Source: Endozoicomonas sp. SCSIO W0465 (lineage in GTDB: Bacteria > Pseudomonadota > Gammaproteobacteria > Pseudomonadales > Endozoicomonadaceae). From it: a stretch of DNA of 64,000 nt. The notes under the pieces are model-generated. The model searched no databases. It was not told the DNA's origin and worked only from the letters and a program-made list of their open reading frames with translations. The stretch is from contig NZ_CP092417.1 in NCBI RefSeq assembly GCF_023716865.1, positions 4,442,001 to 4,506,000 of the forward strand, written 5' to 3'. Below, in pieces: positions 9,348 through 18,367 of the stretch (its first letter is position 1; every line of letters begins with the position of its first letter). A program made the translations under genes and the position numbers.

Positions 9348-9507
9348 GGCTCTTATTGGATTACAGACTGTTCCCAGATTGAACCTGGCTGAAGCACTTA
9401 TCATTAAAGGCTCTCAGAGCTTTGCTCGGCAATTTGCCCTCAAGCCTTACATTGCGTGGTCCACATCCAATTTTCACTGCAGAGCAGTTCGGAAATCAAA
9501 TAGAGCC
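9348..9507. mobile_element. 160-bp MITE, copy A
   Basis: A 160-bp element starts GGCTCTTATTGGATTACAGA and ends in its imperfect inverted complement ...AAATAGAGCC. It is flanked by a perfect 8-bp duplication AAAAGTGA (9340-9347 and 9508-9515). The same sequence, apparently identical in inverted orientation, is at 53783-53942, and a diverged 160-bp relative is at 10644-10803. Its ends resemble those of the 1.03-kb IS1595-family element at 35162, which also begins GGCTCTTTTC. It carries no transposase. The likely reading is a non-autonomous element moved by that transposase. Confidence 0.9.
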
Positions 9508-9586
9508 AAAAGTGATATTCCTGAAGTAAATTTCCAAGAGATTTAAATCACTGTTATTAATAGCCTTAGCAGATATTTACATTTTT

Positions 9587-10169
9587 TTGAAATTAGTATT
9601 GAATAGCCTGCTTAAAGGAGAAACTTTTGCAATAAGCAGTGGTCATAGCTGTAGTTCAATAAATCAACACTTCAATAATTCAATGGATCGCACTAACAAC
9701 TCATCTTCATTCAAATCTACTTTTTCTGGTCTTAATACCAAACCATCGGATTTAGCAGAACAATCACGCCAACTTCACGCCAGTGAACAACAATCCGCCT
9801 ATCAAGGCATGCCTGTTCAGACGGTGGACGCTCCTTGCTCTACTTACAATAAGCAATCAGCCAAACAGCAAAACAACACTAACTCTATTAGTTCGTTGAA
9901 TAAATATATTATTTTACCTCTAACAAATACCGTTCCAGAAAACCATTTCAGAACGGATATTCCCGATGCAAATTCTGGTAATGATCCTGTTCATTATGCA
10001 CTATCATCAATATCCAACACGCGCCTTACCCGGCAGCTTCACCAGTCAGGAAACAAGCCTGAGACCGAAGAGCCAACATCAGCAAGGCATACGAATCCGT
10101 CTTATCAATTAACCAACATTTCTTCCGGACTCATTAATCCACAAGATTTACGACCCGTTGCTTTAGTTA
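9587..10169 (+). pseudogene. Ser/Asn-rich + basic-repeat protein gene, 5' segment (cut by ISNCY-like copy 1)
   Basis: This is the first 194 codons of a gene that continues, after removal of insertion sequences and one copy of each target duplication, at 12045-12049, 14608-15085 and 16204-16286. Those pieces total 1149 nt, exactly 383 codons, with one open frame and a TGA end. The N-terminal part is rich in Ser, Asn, Thr and Gln, has no hydrophobic signal peptide, and starts MKLVLNSLLKGETFAISSGH. The family is unrecognised. A secreted effector is possible on composition only. The start ATG/AAA region is AT-rich and 80 bp after MITE copy A. Confidence 0.8.
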
Positions 10170-10371
10170 GTTCTCGTCCAAAAACGCATCAGGCAATCAT
10201 AATTAGATTGTACGTTCGTTTTGATATTTCCTGAAATTCCAGAGAGCCGCAAAAACTCTTCCCTTTTTTTCTCTAATCTGGGACGGATATTGGAGAAAAA
10301 CGCGAAAAGCAGGCAGAAAACATCCTCCCACCATGCTGGAAAGGTACTTTCATGTAGCGTGGAGGTGGCTA

Positions 10372-11901
10372 TCAGGATGGTGCCGGGTGTCTGGCCAGAA
10401 TCACCAGGTTGTAACAGACCACCGATAACCAGCAATGAGAATCAAAACGCTCAGAACCCTTGCAGTGGCAACGTGATAGCCCAAAACATCTCTTTAGCCA
10501 CGAAATTCCCGCTTCAATACCTGCCCGGAAGCGAAAGAGCGTTTTATACACATACTGACTTTTAGTCATCTCTTCGACTTCAAGTCCGCGCTTCTTATTA
10601 AAAGCTACATCGCTGATTCCCATGGCCTTGGCTTTTTCCAAATGGCTCTATTTTGATTACGAACTGCTCTACAGTGAAAACTGACTGTAGGTCACGAAAA
10701 ACAAGGATTGGGCAACATTACCGGACAATATGCTGACAACCTTTGTAGATAAAGGGCTTCAGCAATGTTCAACCCAGTAGCAGTCTGAAATCCTACAAGA
10801 GCCTTCCAAATTAGCGCGACACGCGTATCCGCCGTCACCGCTTGTCTGGCGAGGTACACGACCATAAATTTCTTTTTGTCTTTCCATCATCGGAATGAAT
10901 TGGTCCGAATCCGCTGGGTTACCTTCCTCAATAACCAGGTCCAGGATCAATCGACTTTTTCCCTGAACCAGGTTCAGTTTATGGCCATACTGTACTTGCC
11001 GCCTGTCTTTTACGATGATATCCGTATGGGGTTCATACAGGCTAACCACTTTTTCCTGGGCTGGCACCTTTTCACCCTTAAAGACCCTGCGCTCTGTCTG
11101 GGAGACTATTGCATCCACCAGGGGTAACAGGTGATCCACATCGGCCTGCCACTTGTCGGCATCATCAGCCAGGAGACACTGCCCCTGCTGACGGGCGTTT
11201 GCTAGCGTGACAGTAGCTTCGATAAGTACCTTCCGGGATTTTCGGGTCAACTGCAGCAGTTTTTTATAATGCTGATGCCGCTCTTCTTTGCCAGCGTAGA
11301 TGCATTTTCTGGCCGCATCTTTTACGGCTCGGTTGTGATGGGTATATTCATAAAGCGGTGTCGCTGTCAGTGTTTGTCCCCGTTCCAGCAGCCGACAAAT
11401 TTCTTTAACGGAACTGGCTAAAAGATCACTGTCGCAAGGAGGTTTGATATCCGATTCGGTGACTGTGCTGTCAATAGCCACAGTGCGCCCTTTTTCAATA
11501 CCCTGATCTTTAGCGGTCATTAGCTGACAGTTATTAATCCGTTCCCATGTAGATGCAGTAAGAAGGCTGATGAGCCCATGCAAACTGGAGCGACTGGGGC
11601 GCTGGTTTGGTTCGAGGCGACAAAAGTCTCGAAAGAGCATGGAGTCCATCAAAACAAACGACAAGTAGTCATAATCACAATTCAAATACTGTTTCAGGAG
11701 TGCCGCACGAAGAACGGATTCTGCTGATAGTCCGTTCCGCCCAGTGTTCTGTTTATCACCAGAACTTAAGTCCTCATAAATCCAGTCATTGAACTGTGGA
11801 TGGGCGTCAAGCCATTGCGAGATACCGGAAAGCTGGGAGCAGATTTCATGAGGTACGTAATGGAGTTCCATACTACACTGCGGGTTGCGTTTTTTGCGCA
11901 T
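10372..11901 (-). pseudogene. ISNCY/IS1182-like transposase, split by MITE copy C
   Basis: The coding sequence equals the 453-aa transposase of the intact copy at 43910-45271 but is broken after about residue 367 (YACRANLE) by a 160-bp MITE. The upper part is at 10804-11901 and the lower at 10372-10643. It contains the N-terminal DUF772-like region and the DSTVTESDI block of this transposase group, but the catalytic C-terminal region is separated, so the copy should be inactive. Confidence 0.9.
10644..10803. mobile_element. 160-bp MITE, copy C (diverged)
   Basis: This copy begins GGCTCTATTTTGATTACGAA, ends ...CTACAAGAGCC, and is flanked by the 8-bp duplication TTCCAAAT (10636-10643, 10804-10811). 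The intact transposase copies at about 45000 and 58360 show the empty site with a single TTCCAAAT, which proves insertion. It has exactly the same length as copies A and B but clearly differs in its interior. Confidence 0.93.
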
Positions 11902-12588
11902 TTGGAGTCCTCTGTTTTTGGCAATCCCTTATGTTTCTTGCTCTTGGGAAGTTTAGTCGCCAGATAGCAGTAGGGCTCCACTTAATTTTTCAGGATAAAA
12001 TCTACAGTTTTCAATTGGTTGTGTTTTTGGACGAGAACTAGTTAACTCACTCAAGTTACGCACCTTGCTGAAAATCAGCCATTATTGGTGGCATGAAAAA
12101 TGATCTCATAGAACTTTATTCTGACTACCTGTTGTCGTCGTCTGGGAAGACCACTGCAGCGGGAGTGTCAGAGCTTTTGGATAATGTCTACAGTCATGAC
12201 CAATTCACCCGATTGCTTTCAAACAATGAGTTTACCAGTCGTGACTTATGGCTTTACGTTAAACCCGTCGTGCGACAGGTTGAGTGCAGTGATGGGGTTT
12301 TGATCTTTGACGATACGATTCAGGAAAAGCAGTTCAGCAAAGAGAATGCCCTGAACACCTGGCATTTTGATCATACAAAAAATCGCACCGTGAAAGGTAT
12401 AAATCTGCTCAATGCACACTACCATGCCGGAGATGCGTCGATTCCTGTCGCCTATAAATTGATCGAGAAAACCATCCTGTACACCGACTTGAAGACAAAA
12501 AAGGTAAGACGATATGCAGAGCAAACCAAAAATGAAATGATGCGGGAGATGCTGATGATTTGCTGCCATAACCAGCTTATGTTCCGCT

Positions 12589-14020
12589 CTTAAGGTAGAC
12601 ATTAAGCTCCACCCACTGCACAGAAGCCTAATCTTGTACGCCCTGAACAACCATCCCGTGCAGGGTGTTCTCGTTTCGCATTATTTCCCCAGAAGTCCAG
12701 TAGCTTTTTAATGCATGAGACCAATGACTTTCCTGCATTCATCAACGATGAAATCACATTACCAAACAGGTGAGTCCCACTTTTCATCACCTTGTGCGTC
12801 GAGATTTCCTCAATGCTCCCACTTTCACAGAGGTTCGCCTGTGCAGCATGGGCAAGGTACCTTTTCAACGTCACAACCACAAAGGACATCAGAATCAGGC
12901 TAAACACCAGTGTCGCTGATTTGGTGTTAAAACGATGCCACCCTGAATAGGATTTGATCTCTTTGAAAATCAGCTCTATCTGCCACCGTAGACGATAGGC
13001 CTGGAGCACATCACTCAAGGTGAACTCCACCCGGTTCAGGTTGGTCACAACGAAAACCCACTTCTGTTTTTTGTCATTCCAGCGGACAACCAAGCGGAAT
13101 GGCCAGGCTTTGAATCCCGGCCATTCTACATCCAGGTCGAGGCACTGGTCTTTGGGGAAGCCAGACAGTACATCCTTCAGTTTTTGTCCTTTGTAGCGAT
13201 TGAGATTCTTGCCATCCTCCCGTACCGCGCTGAGTATCGTCGGGTTGATACTCTGAGGTGCCTTGCAGATAAAAGAACCCTCCCTGTCATCAATAGCGGC
13301 AAAGAGTTCCAGCTCAAAATAACCGGCATCCATTAGCATCAGGATATAGGCCATGGATGTTGGCAGTGGTGGCAGACAGTCTCTTTCTGAACGGGTATCT
13401 TCAGTCAGCTGCACCCGCACCAGGTTGTTGGTGAGAAGATCCATTGTCGTATGAAGCTCGACGGCAGCAGGACTGACCGTTGAGAACCTGCCGGGAAATG
13501 CTTCTTTCAGGGCATCATAGACAGCTTGTGACGAACCGTCCTGAATCAGAATGTGCTCAAACTCTGAAAATGGACTGTCTTCATCAAACGCCATGACTTT
13601 GCGGGAAAATATTTCCAGACACTGCACCCATAGCCACAGGATAAGAGTAGGCAGCGCGTCCTTTTTAGCTTGATTTGCCCAAGAACGATAAGAGACATTC
13701 AGCCCCGTCAACTCGTTAAATTTACGGTGTAGATCCGCCTGGGTATCGCAGTTTCCATCACCAGCGAGGGCATCGATCAGTGAGAGGATAAAATCCAAAG
13801 GACGGATATCTCGCTGTCGTATAGTAAAACCAAGCTGTTCCGCCATACTTAGGAGTTCTGACCGGTCGAAACAGGTCAACAGTTTTTTTCAACTAATCTA
13901 CTATTTGCAGTACTCATCTTGTTCAGCCATTGATAATGGTTTCGAAGCTTTATTGTGGCTGTTCAAGGTGGGTTCTGCCGCCGGAAACGAACCTTTTTTG
14001 AGCTTAATGTCTACCCTAAG
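12589..14020 (-). mobile_element. 1432-bp IS4-family element, copy 1
   Basis: The ends are CTTAAGGTAGACATTAAGCT and the complement of CTTAGGGTAGACATTAAGCT. A 10-bp target duplication ATGTTCCGCT lies at 12579-12588 and 14021-14030. Copy 2 at 29254-30685 has the same length and its own different 10-bp duplication, so both are independent, recent insertions. Ten-bp duplications are within the usual range for the IS4 family. Confidence 0.95.
12602..13879 (-). CDS. IS4-family transposase
   Basis: The 425-aa DDE transposase carries IQDGSS (first Asp region), MDAGYFELE (second Asp region) and YRLRWQIELIFKEIK, which fits the YREK signature of IS4. It appears intact and is almost identical to copy 2 at 29395-30672; the only difference I see is GFCAVGG versus GLCAVGG near the C-terminus. 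It lies nested inside another insertion sequence. Confidence 0.93.
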   Translation of the reverse strand: MTCFDRSELLSMAEQLGFTIRQRDIRPLDFILSLIDALAGDGNCDTQADLHRKFNELTGLNVSYRSWANQAKKDALPTLILWLWVQCLEIFSRKVMAFDEDSPFSEFEHILIQDGSSQAVYDALKEAFPGRFSTVSPAAVELHTTMDLLTNNLVRVQLTEDTRSERDCLPPLPTSMAYILMLMDAGYFELELFAAIDDREGSFICKAPQSINPTILSAVREDGKNLNRYKGQKLKDVLSGFPKDQCLDLDVEWPGFKAWPFRLVVRWNDKKQKWVFVVTNLNRVEFTLSDVLQAYRLRWQIELIFKEIKSYSGWHRFNTKSATLVFSLILMSFVVVTLKRYLAHAAQANLCESGSIEEISTHKVMKSGTHLFGNVISSLMNAGKSLVSCIKKLLDFWGNNAKREHPARDGCSGRTRLGFCAVGGA

Positions 14021-14607
14021 ATGTTCCGCTATGTCCTTGCAGATAGCTGGTTTTGCTCAAACGACAATATGATGTTTATTCGACACGACTGTAATAAACA
14101 TTTCCTGATGGCGATGAAGTCAAACCGCAAGGTATCCCTCAGTCTGGACGACAAATTACAAGGCCGTTCACAGCGTATAGATACTGTTGATTTTTCAGAA
14201 GATAAGCCTGTACAAGGGTGGATAGCAGGTGTCGATTTCCCTGTTCTGCTATACCGTCAGGTCTTTAAAAACAAAGACGGAAGCACAGGCATTCTCTATC
14301 TGGTTTGCAGCGATCTTGACTGTGATGCCGAGACTCTCAAGGCAATCTACGAGAAACGGTGGAAAGTCGAGGTCTTCCATAAAACGCTGAAATCGAATGC
14401 GTCAATGGCCAAGTCACCGGCGCATACTGTGAGAACACAGAGTAATCATATCTTTCTTTCAATTTACTCAGCCTTCAGGTTGGAAGTATTGTCATTGAAA
14501 GTAAATCTGAATCACTTTCAGCTCAGAGCCAAAATCTATATGGCAGGGCTGAAAGCTTCGTTGGGGCAGCTGAGAGAGCTGTTAGCTGCGTAACTTCAGT
14601 TAACTCA

Positions 14608-15085
14608 CTAAAACTACACCAAATCAGAAGTAATAAACAAACGTGCTCGATAGAAGAAATTTCTAATCGCTTGCTTGTTCAGTGCCAAAAGATGCGAATG
14701 CAAGACTCCGAAAAAAGAAAGCAAAAAAATCTGCGCGATAGGGAGCGAATGAAAGACCCTGAAAAAAGAAAAAATAGAAATCAGCGTAGAAGGGAACTAT
14801 ATAAAGAAAGAATGAAAGACCCAGAAAAAAGAAAGCTGAAAAATCTGCACCAATGTAAGCAAAGACAAGACCCAGAAAAAAGAAACCTGAAAAATTTGCG
14901 CGAAAGGGAGCGAATGCAAGACCCCGATAAAAGAAAAAAGAGAAATCAGCGGCAAATGGAACTGTACAGAGAAAGAATGAAAGACCCCGAAAAAAGAAAA
15001 CTGAGAAATCAACGTGAAAGGGAACGGTATAATAAGAAAAAGCTAGACTCAGAAAAAAGAAAACCGAGAAATCAGCAAGATCAAG
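14608..15085 (+). pseudogene. Basic-repeat protein gene, middle segment
   Basis: This is the continuation of the gene that begins at 9587. It encodes a strongly basic, charged region of about nine degenerate repeats built on M-x-D-P-E-K-R-K-x-x-N-x-R-x-R-E. The codon phase across the excised elements is exact (588 nt upstream = 196 codons) and no stop occurs between 14608 and the repeats. The region could form long charged helices and could bind nucleic acid, but that is inference from composition. An IS1595-family element interrupts it at 15086. Confidence 0.8.
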
Positions 15086-16194
15086 GGCTAAGTTACCGTT
15101 AATGGTTGGAAGCACCAATGTTCAGTAATTCTGCTGATCAACCGGCCAACAGTTAATTTTTTTGCTGCCGTCAGTTCTCGCCTCCAGGCCAGATAATGGG
15201 GAAGGTAACGAGTTGCAACCCCTTGGAATACGCCGCCAATCCAGCGTTTTAAATGACTGTGATAAGAATTTACAGTCTGGATGTGGTAGATGCCTTCAAC
15301 AACATGTTGACCTGCTGATGTCACCAGCTCCTTGAAGACAAATCCAAGCTTGTCAGCAAGTTTTTCGTGAGCGAGGTGTGCATCCGCACAGACCGTGGCC
15401 TGTATCGATATGCGGCCATTTAAATGCCTGCACAATTCATTAGCACTTTCGTTTTCTAATACACCGTCAACGGTATTTCGATTACGGTCCCGAGCCACCA
15501 TTACCGGGACTTTTCGGGCTTTGTTGGGATCATTACCCCGCTTTCGGGTTGGCCGTGGAAGGCCTTCTCTTTGCCCTTTGAAGGATTCACGGAAAAATGT
15601 TTCATCAAGCTCAGTAATGCCACAAAGCTCTTCTGCTTGATCATTATTAATCACTTCAAGAAAGCGGTGACGCCAGCGGAACGCAGTTTTCAAGTCAATG
15701 GCATTCTCAGCAGCAGCTGGTCGCAAGACCATAGAGTGAGTCATACCTGCGAGGTACTTGTTCCATTTTTCAGGGTGCCTGAGCCTTGCCAAAGGCGTTC
15801 CACTAAAGGCGTTAAACGTTGAGTCGCAAGTCTTGCAGTGGTAGCGCTGTCGGCCATTTCGTATGCCCCAGCGACCAACGCTATGGCTTTTGCATTTGGG
15901 GCACCTGGGGTTTTCGGCAAATTGGGCAAGTATGCTCTTTTCTACGTCAGGTGTTGCATTATCGTTATTGGGTATAGATTCACTGTAAACAGGTTCAGAG
16001 TCAGTGGTTTCTACTACCTCGGTAACCTCTATTTGAGTACTAAGGAGCGAGTTGTTAAGAATGTCTCGCTGTTCACTGGTTAATGTTGAAATGGAATCAA
16101 TAAAATTCTGGAAGAGTTCAGATTGCATATCACTCCCCTACAACGTAGATTTTATGGGAGTTTAGCTGATTCAACCATTAACGGTAACTTAGCC
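15086..16194 (-). mobile_element. 1109-bp IS1595-family element (second type)
   Basis: The terminal inverted repeats are perfect over 23 bp, starting GGCTAAGTTACCGTTAATGG. They are flanked by AAGATCAAG on both sides (15077-15085, 16195-16203), a 9-bp match where 8 bp is usual for the family, the extra base being ambiguous. It interrupts the basic-repeat gene. Confidence 0.93.
15088..16128 (-). CDS. IS1595-family transposase
   Basis: The 346-aa protein has an N-terminal zinc ribbon (CPKCKSHSVGRWG...YHCKTC) at about residues 77-105 and a DDE domain with LDETFF, ADAHLAHEKL and a VEGIYHIQTVNSYHSHLKRW block typical of the IS1595 (ISSod11-like) transposases. The stop lies inside the terminal repeat. 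It appears intact and is the only copy of this type in the window. Confidence 0.93.
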   Translation of the reverse strand: MQSELFQNFIDSISTLTSEQRDILNNSLLSTQIEVTEVVETTDSEPVYSESIPNNDNATPDVEKSILAQFAENPRCPKCKSHSVGRWGIRNGRQRYHCKTCDSTFNAFSGTPLARLRHPEKWNKYLAGMTHSMVLRPAAAENAIDLKTAFRWRHRFLEVINNDQAEELCGITELDETFFRESFKGQREGLPRPTRKRGNDPNKARKVPVMVARDRNRNTVDGVLENESANELCRHLNGRISIQATVCADAHLAHEKLADKLGFVFKELVTSAGQHVVEGIYHIQTVNSYHSHLKRWIGGVFQGVATRYLPHYLAWRRELTAAKKLTVGRLISRITEHWCFQPLTVT

Positions 16195-16203
16195 AAGATC
16201 AAG

Positions 16204-16286
16204 CGTTTCCGGTAATAAATCCTTCAAGAGGTATATCACTGTTTTCAGATACTAGTGAACCAGCACCCAATCCGGAGAAACATTGA
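16204..16286 (+). pseudogene. Basic-repeat protein gene, 3' end
   Basis: With the IS1595-family element and one target copy removed, codon g(15085)-c-g (Ala) is restored and the frame runs 26 further codons (FPVINPSRGISLFSDTSEPA...) to TGA at 16284-16286. This gives a total product of 382 aa. The short tail is neutral and lacks the repeats. The exact frame restoration at all three junctions is the evidence that these pieces are one gene. Confidence 0.78.
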
Positions 16287-16468
16287 GATGATGCCCCCAA
16301 CGCCCTGCTTCTCAAATCAAATAAATAGTCAATATTTGAAGGATATGAAGTTATTGGTTGTCATCCTCTGGATAGATCCTTTATTGCTTTAACGAAATTT
16401 CCATTACAGTGATCAAAAATGATGGAGAGAACAATTGGCCTTTCATGGGAAAGCCGTCCTTCCTGCAC

Positions 16469-17365
16469 CTACAAAACAATAGAAAGGATGAAGCCTAAAC
16501 CAAAGATGATAAAAAAACGTCCTGTCAGCGGAGGTAAACGAACCATCTCAATATCACCTGAATGGTTGGAAAGCAGTTTGATAGGTGCAATAGCAAAAGG
16601 CAGTGCTACCAGCAGATAAAGAGGGTTATCCAACTCTCCCAAATAGTGCAGCACAACACTGAGCGGGAAACCGGCCAGCAGAAACAGTGCATAAAGGCAT
16701 TTCGCTTTAAAAAGCCCTATTCGAACGGTTAAGGTGCGAATATTATGGCTGATATCATCCAGGTAATCCCGGATCTCATTGGATAGGATAAGTGCTGAAG
16801 CCAACAGACTTACCGGTATGGATATCCAGACGACCTCATTACTCCATACGCCACCCACAGCATAATAAGCTCCACTAACCATCAACACACCGGTAAACAG
16901 GAATACCGCAGGAACCCCCCAGCCTCTTTGCTTATAGTTTACCGGCTCACCGGTGTAGAAGTATCCACCAACAACACCAATTATACCTAGCATCAGCAAT
17001 GGCCAGCCAACCTCCTTAACCAGCCACAGGCCCATAAGGCAAGCCACAAAAGAAAAAATACCGGCAAGCAGGAAGTTGATTTTGATCTGGCAGATAACCT
17101 GTCTGGATAGCTCTCCGGGCTGTTGGCGCCAGAGAACAATATCGGCATAATCATTGGCAAGGTTACAGGCAGCCTGAAGCAGTAATCCCGCAAAAATAAC
17201 CAGCAATGCCCTGAGTCCATTGCCATTCCCCTGCTGATAGGCCAGAGCCACCCCCAAACCGCAGGTCACCAGGGCAACTGAGAATGAAAAGGGTCTGAGG
17301 GCTCTGACAAGTCGATACTTGTCTGGATTCAAATCAAACGTATCCACCGGCAGGCTCCCAGGCAA
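16469..17365 (-). CDS. menA: 1,4-dihydroxy-2-naphthoate polyprenyltransferase
   Basis: MenA attaches the polyprenyl chain to DHNA in the inner membrane, making demethylmenaquinone. The 298-aa UbiA-family protein has about eight membrane helices, an N-x-x-x-D motif (NLANDYAD, about residue 70) and the second Asp-rich motif NEIRDYLDD (about residue 195), which bind Mg-diphosphate. It is isolated from the men operon at 43669-52712, as is common in gammaproteobacteria. It lies 129 bp beyond the sucD stop, with a terminator between, so it has its own promoter. Confidence 0.9.
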   Translation of the reverse strand: MPGSLPVDTFDLNPDKYRLVRALRPFSFSVALVTCGLGVALAYQQGNGNGLRALLVIFAGLLLQAACNLANDYADIVLWRQQPGELSRQVICQIKINFLLAGIFSFVACLMGLWLVKEVGWPLLMLGIIGVVGGYFYTGEPVNYKQRGWGVPAVFLFTGVLMVSGAYYAVGGVWSNEVVWISIPVSLLASALILSNEIRDYLDDISHNIRTLTVRIGLFKAKCLYALFLLAGFPLSVVLHYLGELDNPLYLLVALPFAIAPIKLLSNHSGDIEMVRLPPLTGRFFIIFGLGFILSIVL

Positions 17366-17438
17366 AATCAGGGAGGATATTTAAATTTCCTGCGGTTTGC
17401 TATAGCAAGATACCGATTTGCCAGTCATCAGGGACAAA

Positions 17439-17469
17439 AAAAAGAGGATAATTCACTTACCCTCTTTTT
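17439..17469 (-). terminator. Terminator downstream of sucD
   Basis: The 9-bp stem AAAAAGAGG/CCTCTTTTT, with a 13-nt loop and runs of A and T on the two sides, has the form of a bidirectional intrinsic terminator. It ends the sdh-suc operon before menA. The loop is long, so strength is uncertain. Confidence 0.7.
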
Positions 17470-17494
17470 GGATTTTTTTAGAACTGCCGTTTTA

Positions 17495-18367
17495 TTACCA
17501 GCCGGTAATTGCCTTCAATGCTTCACCAATATCAGCAAGGCTTCGAACCGTCTTGACTCCGGCAGATTCAAGTGCCGCAAATTTCTCATCGGCAGTACCC
17601 TTGCCACCGGCAATAATTGCACCAGCATGGCCCATACGCTTGCCCGGAGGTGCTGTTACACCGGCAATATAGGAAACCACTGGTTTGGTCACATGCTCCT
17701 TAATGTAAGCAGCTGCCTCTTCTTCTGCAGAACCACCGATTTCACCAATCATAACGATGGCTTCGGTCCTATCATCATTCTGAAAGAGTTCCAGAATATC
17801 GATAAAGTTTGAACCGGGAATCGGGTCACCACCAATACCCACACAGGTAGACTGGCCAAAGCCATAATCCGTCGTCTGTTTGACCGCTTCGTAGGTCAGG
17901 GTGCCGGAACGGGAAACAATACCCACCTTGCCCGGAAGATGGATGTGACCGGGCATAATACCAATCTTGCACTCACCAGGTGTGATGACACCCGGACAGT
18001 TTGGACCAATAAGACGGACACCCAACTCATCACACTTGACTTTACATTCCAGCATATCCAGCGTAGGGATACCTTCAGTAATGCAGACAATCAATCTGAT
18101 GCCTGCATACGCTGCTTCAAGGATGGAGTCTTTACAGAAAGGGGCTGGAACATAGATAACGGAAGCTTCTGCACCCGTCTGATCAACCGCTTCAGCAACC
18201 GTGTTAAACACTGGCAGGCCCAGGTGAGTCTGACCTCCTTTTCCGGGGGTTACACCACCCACCATGCGAGTGCCATAAGCAATGGCTTGCTCGGAATGGA
18301 ATGTCCCCTGGGCACCGGTGAACCCCTGGCAGATAACTTTCGTGTCTTTATTAATTAAAATGCTCAT
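17495..18367 (-). CDS. sucD: Succinyl-CoA synthetase alpha subunit
   Basis: SucD binds CoA and carries the phosphohistidine of the enzyme that converts succinyl-CoA, ADP and Pi to succinate, ATP and CoA. The 290-aa protein has the N-terminal Rossmann-type CoA domain (KVICQGFTGAQGTFH) and GHAGAIIAGGKGTA near residue 246, which contains the active His. It overlaps the sucC stop by 1 nt (TAATG). It is the last gene of the operon. Confidence 0.97.
   Translation of the reverse strand: MSILINKDTKVICQGFTGAQGTFHSEQAIAYGTRMVGGVTPGKGGQTHLGLPVFNTVAEAVDQTGAEASVIYVPAPFCKDSILEAAYAGIRLIVCITEGIPTLDMLECKVKCDELGVRLIGPNCPGVITPGECKIGIMPGHIHLPGKVGIVSRSGTLTYEAVKQTTDYGFGQSTCVGIGGDPIPGSNFIDILELFQNDDRTEAIVMIGEIGGSAEEEAAAYIKEHVTKPVVSYIAGVTAPPGKRMGHAGAIIAGGKGTADEKFAALESAGVKTVRSLADIGEALKAITGW

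Larger units (their letters stand above)
10170..12038 (-). mobile_element. ISNCY/IS1182-like element, copy 1 (interrupted by a MITE)
   Basis: The ends are GTTCTCGTCCAAAAACGCA and its near complement, flanked by TAGTTA on both sides (10164-10169, 12039-12044). Subtracting the inserted MITE and its 8-bp duplication leaves 1701 bp, the same length as the intact copy at 43773-45473. The true end could include TA, since the target has the form TAGNTA. It interrupts the gene starting at 9587. Confidence 0.9.
12093..14593 (+). pseudogene. YREK-type DDE transposase, split by a nested IS4-family element
   Basis: The two halves (12093-12588 and 14021-14593) together match the intact 352-aa transposase at 60741-61799. 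The break lies after QLMFR, in the middle of the duplicated target ATGTTCCGCT. The C-terminal half carries the YEKRWKVEVFHKTLK stretch, which fits the Y-(2)-R-(3)-E-(6)-K signature of the IS4 superfamily. The copy is inactive as it stands. Confidence 0.9.
12050..14599 (+). mobile_element. 1108-bp YREK-type IS, copy 1 (contains a nested IS4-family element)
   Basis: The ends CTCAAGTTACGCACC and the complement CTGAAGTTACGCAGC are flanked by TTAACTCA (12042-12049, 14600-14607). Without the nested 1432-bp IS and its 10-bp duplication the element is 1108 bp, identical in length to copy 2 at 60735-61842. It sits 11 bp from the end of ISNCY-like copy 1, inside the same host gene. Confidence 0.9.

Noticed and set aside
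9280..9546. 88-aa plus-strand ORF
   Set aside because: It runs across MITE copy A and its flanks; a similar peptide at 53723-53911 exists only because the MITE is repeated.
14663..15118. 151-aa minus-strand ORF rich in Phe and Ala
   Set aside because: It is the antisense shadow of the Lys/Arg-rich repeats of the disrupted gene.
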